From NCBI RefSeq assembly GCF_037975245.1, contig NC_092573.1:8212501-8276500 (forward strand): a DNA stretch of 64,000 nucleotides, in the 5' to 3' direction. The notes beneath the pieces are model-generated. The model was given only the letters and a program-made list of their open reading frames with translations, was not told where the DNA came from and made no database searches. Position numbers and translations under genes: made by a program. Of this stretch, positions 53,226 through 64,000 are shown in pieces. The stretch is from Apostichopus japonicus (Eukaryota > Echinodermata > Holothuroidea > Aspidochirotida > Stichopodidae). Positions within the stretch are counted from its first letter, which is position 1. Every line of letters starts with the position of its first letter.

Positions 53226-54403
53226 TGCATCTAAGCATTGTCTATTTTTAAATTACTAGCGGTATCATAGAGAAAATTTGCTCGGGGAGGGGGGGGGGCG
53301 GTCGCCCCTTCCCGAAATGCGTCATGTTCCCCGACGACTCGGTCAAGTTCAAGACCAGCCACAGTTGGTTCCATTGCACAATTGAACAATTGTTCCAGGC
53401 GTCCATACACACACACGCGTTATGCTAGACCATATATAGTATATATATATATATAGATACATTAGTGAGAGAGGAAAAATGGAAACGTTAACTAGAGCAC
53501 CAATGGTGCAGAAGCTCATACCTTTTCGAGCTTAAAAATGTAGGGTCCACAAAACTTTATGGCCCACCAAATTTCAGGCCATTTTTCAAATTCCACCAAT
53601 TTTGGGCCCATGAGGGATACCCCCCCCCCCCTCCGTTAGCAGAATACTGGCCACACCACTGGCTATAATTCCTATTTTCCCCCTTTAAATCCTGTTTTAC
53701 CCACTCTCTCAAACAATACCACTGACCTACCCTATTAAACTTTCTCCCCCCTACCTGAGCAGACCTGAAGTATGGAACGCGAAAAGGGCAACCGTATTTC
53801 GTTGCCTAAACTAAGTTTTTTTCGTTGCCTAAACTAAGTTTGTTGCTGTCTAAACTAAAGCTGTTGCTGCTAGTTTACCATGTTGCTGTTGTTCGTTGAT
53901 GTCTAAACTTACGTTGATGTCTAAAGTCACGTTGACGACTAAACGCGCCTTAATGTCTAAACTCACGTTGATTTATAAACCTTACGGTTGATGTCTAAAC
54001 TCACGTTGATGTCTAAAACTTTCGTTGCTAAGTTAACTTACGGTTGATGTCTAAACTCACGTTGATGTCTACACTTTCGTTGCTATAGTATCTAAAGTTC
54101 CGTTGTGGACACATTGTGAACGAACATCATTCTTTCTTTTCAAAAAAATTATAACAATCAACCGCAAGTTGCTTCCGTGCAGTGCTAACAACATATCTAT
54201 TACAGAGATTTTCATGCTAAATACAGCCAATGATGTTTTCTCAAATTTCCCGAGATTTGTTTGGTTAATAGTCCCTTACCCATTGTCTGCACACATGCTT
54301 GAATCTTCAGTGCTCAATGAACGCAAAGTATGATGGTTTAACTATGTAACGCGAAAAGGGGGGGGGGTAATCGTTAATGTCATGCCGGATTTGTAGCAAC
54401 AGC

Positions 54404-54467
54404 CATGTAAATATCCTTAACAACCTGATTTGTCGAACAAAATCACGTTGTTAACGATATTTACATG
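54404..54467. repeat. Hairpin with 21-bp arms inside the 2.7-kb element
   Basis: CATGTAAATATCCTTAACAAC and its inverted partner pair at 20 of 21 positions around a 22-nt loop. Confidence 0.75.
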
Positions 54468-55671
54468 ATAGTTGATACAACTCCGAGGACGTTATTTACA
54501 TTTATATTGTTAACGTTATATTTGAATAATTGTTTTATCACAGAAAGTTATGAGTTGAGACAATCTATGAATTTTGCGGGAAGCTACCACAACATCTCTG
54601 ATACTGAAAAGGACTTTAAATCTCACAGTATGTTATGTTCTCTTTCTTTTGAGAGTTGATAATGTAAAATGTGCAATTATACCACAGTTATTTCTTCGTT
54701 GCAAACTTGCGTAAAGTTTTGCGGTCCCTTTGACCACGTGCTTCAAGTCATGATTCTGGTGCAACACTAATTCGTGTGCATAAACTACTGCAGTCATACA
54801 TCGTCAAAAGTAGTCATTGAAGTTTCAACATTGCGTAAAAAAATGTTATTTAAATACTATAATTTTCGTGGAGTTGGTTGTTTCCAAATACTGAAAAGCA
54901 TCCAGCGTAAATGTTGGATCAGTTGCTCTATGGTTGGATGTAGTCTGCGCTTCGTGAGTAACAAGAGGGGCACAGTATTGAAGTACGTAGGCAATATGAC
55001 TCACAGAACTAGTTTACTAAACCCGCCAAGCAAGTTCATTCGTAACACCAATCCAGTTCGGAGTTTCGATTTGCGAAAGGGATTGTGTTGTAAATGGAAT
55101 ATACACAAACCTCGCTCAGCATTGTTAAGAATTTTAGACCAAAAAACCCGCTAACATGTTATGCAAGAAACGAATCATCCAAGATGCACTCGAGTTTTGA
55201 CTAAGGCTATGTGTTGTAGGTAAGGTGATATGATCTTTTCTCCACAAATTTTCAGGATATGCGCATGTGCAGTTGAAACTCCGAAGTTTCAACAGGCCTA
55301 ATACAAATTGCGTGGAATTTAGCGAGATATGCACACTACATTTGCGGTGATATTTGAAGAGTTGGGGTAGCTGGTGAAATCGCTGCAGGTCAAAGCATCG
55401 AGGTACTATATACGGAGTTGGAGAGGAGGAAAGAGTGGCAGGGCAGGGCAGGGGAAATGAAGGTCGGACGGCCGCCCTTGTAAAACAGTGAAGCTAGGGC
55501 ACTGGATGGCATCCGCCATATATATATTGTGTAGAGCATTCACAAAGTACAGGCAGTGATAAGATCGCATCTTCTCAACTATAAACACTAGTAAAAGTAT
55601 AGGTCATATAATAAACGCAATTGGTGTTCGATCGGCTCGAAAACATCTGTCTTTAGTAATATTACTGTGAT

Positions 55672-55920
55672 TCGTTTTACTTGATTGCCGACATTCACAA
55701 CATATCCAGACATCATGTAATGGTTCAATAATTCAATTTTAAGTACAGTATTTTATGCTGGCATTTTGTCTCGACACTCGTTTTACTTGATTACCGACAT
55801 TCCCAGATTATCTCTACACATTGTTGGAGGGGCTCAATGAAATCAGTTTAAAAGTGCAGTATTTTTATGCTGGTACTTTGTCTAGACACTCGACGTTGTA
55901 CTTGATTTCCGACATTCACA
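55672..55920 (+). repeat. Three diverged tandem copies of a ~106-112 bp unit
   Basis: Each copy starts near 55672, 55778 or 55890 with TACTTGATTNCCGACATTC and the first two end with a TTTATGCTGG...TTTGTCT...GACACTCG stretch. The third copy is incomplete. Confidence 0.75.
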
Positions 55921-56494
55921 GCGTATATGCAAAGCCTATAAGTATAAAATTATAACATTTTAAAAGTTGTTTACCGTGCAGCCTCCTATTCGTATGAGTT
56001 GTACTAACGCACATGTTATCTGATAGGCTGGCTGTGGGAGATACGGTAGCTTATAAAACCAGGTTTCCACAAGTTTGCGTTTGGTGACTCCAAATGGACT
56101 TGGACCTCCAAGACCCCTATTGTTTTTGGTGCAGGTGTGTATAACCACGTAAAGTAGACTGACCTGTGTTTATTTAATGTATCAAAATGGTGGTTCGGGC
56201 CATTTCTATAGTAACAGCTAGTTCTGCTTATACTAACACCTTTCTAGTGTACTGAAGTCATCGAAACCTCAATGCATTTTGCATTCTGGTTTGCATTACG
56301 CGGTTGAGCAATTTTGAACAGCGCCGATAGCAACAACGTAAGTTTAGACAACGACGTATGTTTAGACAACGGAAGTTAAAATAATAACGTGAGTTTGAGC
56401 AACAACGTGGTAAAACAGCAGCAACAACTTTGGTTTAGACTGCAACAAACTTAGTTTAGACAACGAAATATGGTTGCCCTTTTCGCGTTCCATA

Positions 56495-56763
56495 CTGAAG
56501 CACTCCTTGCCAAAATTTTGGCTGGCTGCCTACATACCTCAGGCTCAAAGACTTCTAAGAATCGGCAAGTGCTGCTTGGCTATAGGGCTCTCATGCTTAC
56601 AGTTCAACAGTTAATAACAACTCCCAGTTCTGCTTTAATTCCACTAACAGCCTCTGCAGAGCTTAACCACAAATGTAAACAAACACTGCAGAGACTGGGA
56701 GACAAATTAAAGGAGCTTTGGCAAATGGTGAAGGCTCAGATTTTTTTAAACAATGGGGATTAA
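56495..56763 (+). pseudogene. Coding-like stretch split by the 2.7-kb transposon; family not recognised
   Basis: After the right terminus of the transposon the frame is open for 89 codons to TAA at 56761-56763. The product is leucine- and lysine-rich with likely amphipathic helices (LLAKILAGCL, then LGYRALMLTVQQLI, then CKQTLQRLGDKLKELWQMV). On the far side of the transposon, immediately left of the first CTGAAG copy, there is a pyrimidine-rich tract ending in AG at 53760-53761, as at a splice acceptor. This suggests the insertion fell in a terminal exon close to its acceptor. I cannot name the protein, and upstream exons were not found. Confidence 0.35.
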
Positions 56764-57420
56764 TTGTAATTAATTAACTTTTGACCAAAAATTATTAGGA
56801 ATCATCTTATTCATACACAATCCAACAATCATCAGTTCAACTTTGAATATGATCCATCAAATTCTTGAGGAGATTGAGATATTTGAAAATATTACAAAGA
56901 TTGACCCCTGATGACCCCCTAAATGACATTTGACCTCAATTTTCCGAACACCCCTCATAACCCTCATCCCGAGGAACGTTGTGACCAAGTTTCATTATAA
57001 CTGGCCATACACTGTACGCACAGGAGCAATTTGAAAATATAGGGCGGCGGCCCGGGCTACAAAAGACCCCTAGTTGATCTTTGATCTCAAATTCATGAAC
57101 ACCCTGAAGGAAAAACTTCCATAGTACTATCGTGACAAACCCTCAACATTGTACCATGGAATCTGTAGGAGAAGAAGCATTTTGCGTATTTCCACAAAAT
57201 GGCCCATTACGGCCCACAGGTGACCATTGACCCCAAATTTCGGACCATCTCTGATGGCCCTATACCCAATGGTCCTTGTGTCCAAGTTTCATGAAATTCC
57301 ATTAAATACTATGTGAGTGGGAGCGGTTTTACCAATTGTTGACGGATAGAGTGATAGACGCCGCACTGTAACAATAGCTCACACCAGCATGCTGGTATGA
57401 GCTAAAAATGGAGTTGTCGG
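56764..57420 (+). repeat. Dispersed repeat of the TTTGACC...AAGTTTCAT type with terminal palindrome
   Basis: Repeated motifs (CATTTGACCTCAATTTTCCG, GACCATTGACCCCAAATTTC, CCAAGTTTCATGAAATTCC, GACGGATAGAGTGATAGACG) form a pattern common in marine invertebrate retroposons. It ends in a 30-bp palindrome with one mismatch (57375-57404, centre CCAGCATGCTGG). No coding capacity seen. Confidence 0.6.
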
Positions 57421-57540
57421 TGTAAGGGGTAGGGTGAGGCGCACGTCCCCTCTGTAATCTTCGATCTGTCACTGGCTACCCTGTGTATATAATAGGGATC
57501 AGCGCTGTAATTATGACTGTTCCTCTTTCTCTTCCCGAGG

Positions 57541-57725
57541 TTTTGGCGTTTTTCTTCTACTTCCTCCTTTTCTCCCTTTTCTCTCTTTCTTCTTTTTCTT
57601 TTCCCTTCCTTCCTCTCCTCCTTTTCTTTTTTCTCCCTCTTTTTCCCTTTTTTCTTTTCTTTTTCTCTCCTCTTTTCCTTACCCGGGGGGCGCGCGCCCC
57701 CAACGCCCCCCTGGATACGCGCCTG
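57541..57725. repeat. CT-rich tract and opposed dispersed-element end
   Basis: About 130 bp of almost pure pyrimidine (57541-57680) is followed by a G/C block. The minus strand from 57725 reads CAGGCGCGTATCCAGG, the same type of end as at 51867 but in opposite orientation. Confidence 0.7.
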
Positions 57726-57730
57726 TATTT

Positions 57731-58060
57731 TAACACATTCTTGCTGTTGATCTACTTTATCAGTTTACACAGTAGTTACTGTATCGAATATACGATAATC
57801 GGGTGATGGATAGTATGGCGCCTGCGCTCTGGCATTTGTGACTTTATTACCTATATGTCACTCTTTGATATTGGTTATTCTGTTTAAAGAGCGGTGCCCT
57901 ATAGAGTGTAGGCTACTGGCGTGGAAATTGTTCATAGTGTGTCGAAGGGGCGCAGGTTGGGGGAGGGGTTGGATGGAGTGCCTAAACTGATAAGAATTCG
58001 TCTCCCATAAGAGAATGATCCGAAAACGGGCAAAGTGTAGGCGTACCAATCTAGTATTAT
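57731..58060. other. Spacer without recognised gene
   Basis: Unique sequence; nothing recognised. Confidence 0.5.
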
Positions 58061-58281
58061 ACATATACATATATATAAATACACATATACATACATACAC
58101 ATATACATATACATACACATATACATACACACATACATAAATACACATATACATATACATACACATATACATACACATATACATATACATACATACATAC
58201 ACACATACATAAATACACATATACATATACATACACATATACATACACACATACATAAATACACATATACATAAACACAGA
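58061..58281. repeat. ACATAT/ACATACAC compound microsatellite
   Basis: About 220 bp of mixed ACATAT, ACATAC and ACAC units with a higher-order block containing ACATACATAAATACACATAT repeated three or more times. Confidence 0.9.
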
Positions 58282-59003
58282 TATATGAACTGTCACGTCA
58301 CTTTTTGAATGTCAATCTTCAATTTGGTTTCATCCTTTTTCTTAATTACAGTTTTCTTTATTCAATAAAGCACAATTTTCTTGCTACTATAAATTCAATC
58401 TGCCCCCAAATTGAAAAGACTCTATACGAAATAGCTTATTGATTTAATTTACGCTCCTAAAAATTATTTCAATCATCTCAAAAAACTTCAATTTACTTCA
58501 ATGACACGACACGGTTAAGTAGCAGACGCAAATTGTTCTCGGAAACAAAACAATAAATAGGCGTCTGAGTGGGTACGACGGTTATAGCGGAGTTGCTTTT
58601 GTCACTAACTGTTTTTGTTGGTTGTTATGGAATTGAGTAAAAATGACAAACGTTTTCTTTATATTTAAACTAATTTGTTAACTTTTGATAAAATTCCATT
58701 ACAGTTTGCATATTCATCCATTGCTACATGCCTCACTTGATTGCAATTTTTATCCTGAACGTCAATTCCGTTAGGTTCTCTTACTGTCTACTATTTGAAA
58801 TGATTTCTTACACTGATATAGCGTCCCTCATTTTCATATTAGGTAATTTCTGATATACAGTTTGTTACGTAAACTAATTCCTCGTGATGTCATTCCTGGC
58901 AACCAAATTCAAACATGGAAGCTTGGACCAATGAGAATGAATCATGTCTATGAACACGTCATCAGTAGATGATCCATAATTGAAATTAACGAGACGCCAA
59001 TTG
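58282..59003. other. Spacer without recognised gene
   Basis: Unique AT-rich sequence; nothing recognised. Confidence 0.5.
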
Positions 59004-59425
59004 TTTAAATATTTATATAATATGCAGAAGTTGCATCGAGAGATGATGAGTTGACTTAATTGTTCATACATTATGCCTTGCCCTCCGGTGAAATTAGTAA
59101 AGCAAGTCAAACTATGATACATATGCAAAGATTGCAAACGAAATGGTTTTAAATATTTACATAATATGGAGAAGTTGAATCATGCGTTCATGCGTTGACT
59201 TAATTGTTCATATCTTATTTCCGTGCCCTCCGGTGAAATTAGTAAAGGAAGTCAAACGATGATACATATGAAAAAATTGCAAACGCAATGGTTTTAAATA
59301 TTTACATAATATGGAGAAGTTGCATCGAGCGATGATGCTTTGACTTAATAGTTCATATCAAGTTATTTCCGTGCCCTCCGGTGAAATTAGTAAAACAGGT
59401 CGAACGATGACATATAATTTTTTTC
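59004..59425 (+). repeat. Tandem triplication of a ~145-bp unit
   Basis: Three consecutive copies start near 59004, 59146 and 59291 with TTTAAATATTTACATAATAT. Each carries GACTTAAT-GTTCATA and the perfectly kept block GCCCTCCGGTGAAATTAGTAAA. Copies differ by scattered substitutions and small indels, except the CCCTCCGGTGAAATTAG core, which is invariant. Confidence 0.92.
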
Positions 59426-60418
59426 ACTTTATTTATTATATTCCAGAATAAAATAATGGTTATGGAAATTTTAAGGAATGGATATCTGGAATCGTTGAGC
59501 TAGTATAAATTCCACCTGGCACTATAGGGGGTCTCAAGTGATTTTCTTATTCGAAGGGCAAACTGGGATGTTTGTTTGGAGCAAAATTCTCACTACTTTA
59601 CCTACATTGAGCAATGCGTAGAGCACCCGCGAGTATGAAGCTCAACGCTTAAGGATGATACTATTTAGGCAAAATTTTAGTCTATCAGTGGAAGAGTGGG
59701 GAACCCCTCCCCCCCCCCCACCCTAAACATACATCTTCGGGTCAGGGGCAAACCATTCAGTCGGGGGATTGTTTTTTTTTAATTCGAAAGGATTTGTTAA
59801 CATACACCTAATTAAAGACCTTTTTATAGTCTAAATAGGCCTATGCCTAAGAATGCACCATTTGACGACTAAACTTTCCACCCTACGTGAGAGTCGTATT
59901 CAATGAACACACAAACATTGTCATCTTACATAACATTTTTTTATCCGTCAATAGTCCTCTCATAACAGTTTTCATACGTCTCTGACAACAATTAGTCGTG
60001 GTGGAGGATTGGAATTCACCTCCGCCTCCGTATCATTGAAATACTGTGCTCGTCCTCACTGGTCTTAAATGTTATAGTTTACAAGAAACAATGGGTGCAA
60101 GTAATGTCTCTAAAGCTATTCGATCTCTGACTGGTTTTCTAGATAATCATCTTTAATATATGCTACGAATCTCTGACTCAAATTGTCAAATTGATGATAA
60201 CGTTGGCTCCCTCATGTCGGTGAAACAGTGTAAAATCTCCCCTGACTATTCTATCCAGGGGATGGGGGAGGGGGATATTCTAGTTTAGTTTAAAATACCG
60301 GATAAAATAACCTCGTTGCATAATTATCTCCTGCATTCATTGTGCATGGCATGCGATCAATGCTGTTCAAGTATACACTAAACGGACAGAGCTAGGGGAA
60401 GTACGACTTGGTAAACTT
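59426..60418. other. Spacer with one dispersed-repeat copy
   Basis: C-run at about 59709-59719, T-run at about 59772-59780, and one copy of the TAGTCTAAATAGGCCT dispersed repeat at about 59820-59890. No gene recognised. Confidence 0.5.
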
Positions 60419-60488
60419 AAAGATAACACTGGACAGTCAAGCTGCTCAACAATCTCAACAAGCAGCTTGACTGTCCAGTGTTATCTTT
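60419..60488. repeat. Perfect 28-bp hairpin with 14-nt loop
   Basis: Arms 60419-60446 and 60461-60488 are exact reverse complements, each carrying GATAACACTGGACAGTCAAG or its inverse. The loop is CAACAATCTCAACA. Perfect pairing implies a recent inverted duplication or a selected RNA structure. Confidence 0.95.
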
Positions 60489-63179
<2,691 letters not shown>

Positions 63180-64000
63180 ATGGATGTCGAGAATGAACTT
63201 TCCCAGGGAGGGATGGAAATGGCCGCTTTCATTATGACTGAATCTCATGAGTTCATTACCAACCTTCTTTCATATCTACCAGCAAAATGTCTCTGTAGTT
63301 GTGCAAGGTACAGTGTTGCCAAATTCTTCATAATGAGTGCTTGATTTTAGTTCCCAAAGGCCTGTAGTGAAATTTCACAATTTCCTTAATTGATGACAGT
63401 GACAAGAACAAGGTTGAAAAGTTGACTGAAAGCAGAATAAAAAATTAAAGCAGAAGCGACTCCCCCTCAATGACACTCAATAATTTGAAAGTAATTTTTA
63501 GTATAACTTGCATGTACTGTAAACTTGGGGGGGGGGGGTTGGTTGGTGGGTACCCTAGACCCCATAAATTGGGAGTCATCTTCAACAATCACAGGGTCAC
63601 ACCCCCTTTGTAACAGCCAGAGCCCCTTCTGTATTTAATTTATGTGTTTGCTTTTACAGGGTCTGCAAATCCTGGCACAAGATATCTCAGAGACTTATTA
63701 AAAACAGACACGAGATGAGCTGGTCATGTGTGAATGGCTTAGAAGATAACACATGCATGTTACCAAGTGGTGACTCACAGGCTCATCCTATGGCTACGTT
63801 TGAGGTGGATCTTAATGAGTGCTTAAAGGTACTTAACTGCTTATGACTGGTTGTATGTACATTCCTTTTTAATTTACTTAAAGTACTTAGTGTAAGAGAG
63901 TCCACATGTTTGGTCATTTAACATATATATATAATATGAGAAGCTATTGTACTCTATACCCAATTTTCCTTATAGGCATCACACACTGTACAGAGCTTTA
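63180..64000 (+). CDS. FBXO22: F-box protein, probable FBXO22 (5' coding exons; runs off the window)
   Basis: Seen: coding starts at ATG 63180 (A at -3, G at +4) inside an exon that opens at 63157; exons 63180-63307, 63660-63828 and 63976 onward, all with GT-AG borders and consistent phase. The product begins with a short acidic leader, then an F-box at about residues 15-60: EFITNLLSYLPAKCLCSCA, the VCKSWHKI block joined across the first intron, then MSWSCVNGL. The LPAK-x-L...VC-x-W pattern and a following ASHTVQSF segment match the start of FBXO22 (human: LPAKALLRVACVCRLW, then PHTVLYM). Known: FBXO22 is the substrate receptor of an SCF ubiquitin ligase acting on KDM4A and others. The C-terminal FIST domain that would settle the identity lies outside the window, so another F-box gene remains possible. 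Confidence 0.75.

Larger units (their letters stand above)
53771..56494. mobile_element. 2.7-kb DNA transposon with long, subrepeat-built inverted termini
   Basis: TATGGAACGCGAAAAGGGCA at the left end is matched by the reverse complement of the right end, and homology continues inward for about 200 bp with small differences. A 6-bp duplication CTGAAG flanks it (53765-53770 and 56495-56500). The arms (about 340 bp left, 210 bp right) consist of degenerate GTTGATGTCTAAACTCAC units. The interior includes a hairpin (54404-54424 with 54447-54467), a three-copy tandem repeat (about 55672-55920) and no recognised transposase. Long repeat-rich termini recall foldback or Polinton-derived elements; the superfamily is undetermined. 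Confidence 0.85.

Noticed and set aside
54774-55154. 126-codon open stretch inside the 2.7-kb transposon
   Set aside because: It begins at GTG, not ATG, overlaps another open frame on the opposite strand and shows no transposase or other motif.

Overview
The window looks like nuclear DNA of an animal, most likely a marine invertebrate deuterostome; an echinoderm such as a sea cucumber fits best, but nothing here proves the species. Evidence: split genes with GT-AG introns and animal-type orthologues, a rhodopsin-class GPCR, tRNA-derived SINEs, several hAT transposons, TTAGGG-type repeats, and AT-rich intergenic DNA full of (TA)n arrays and long runs of C or G. There are no operons or other prokaryotic signals.

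Layout. 1-207: degenerate telomere-like repeats. 890-3842 (+): complete five-exon CIAO2A (FAM96A) gene of the cytosolic iron-sulfur targeting pathway. 8081-11546 (-): last two exons of COX5A (respiratory complex IV), convergent with CIAO2A; their 3.1-kb intron holds one hAT transposon nested inside another, each with perfect 8-bp target duplications. 12.5-14.4 kb: a LINE 3' end, an unidentified coding-like stretch and a U2 snRNA-like fragment. 16-29.7 kb: gene-poor DNA with microsatellites, a SINE and LINE remnants. 29739-30929 (+): an intact single-exon class A GPCR of unknown ligand.

31-51 kb is again gene-poor, with a third hAT element (37957-38584), a tRNA-derived SINE, a decamer minisatellite, a 96-bp exact duplication beside a (TA)n array, and a 400-bp GGAGAA hexamer array. 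51.8-57.7 kb is a transposon-rich block with a 2.7-kb element whose long inverted termini are built of short repeats and which appears to have split a coding-like stretch. 59-60.8 kb holds a 145-bp tandem triplication, a perfect 28-bp hairpin and a retroelement-like tail. 63180 to the window end (+): first coding exons of an F-box gene, probably FBXO22.

The three recognised conserved genes serve unrelated functions (Fe-S protein maturation, respiration, ubiquitin ligation), so no pathway links them. Their human orthologues all lie on chromosome 15q22-q24, so the window probably preserves part of an ancient linkage group. I found no clear new multi-gene system; the most unusual items are the nested and foldback transposons, the coding-like stretch broken by one of them, and the tandem and hairpin structures.
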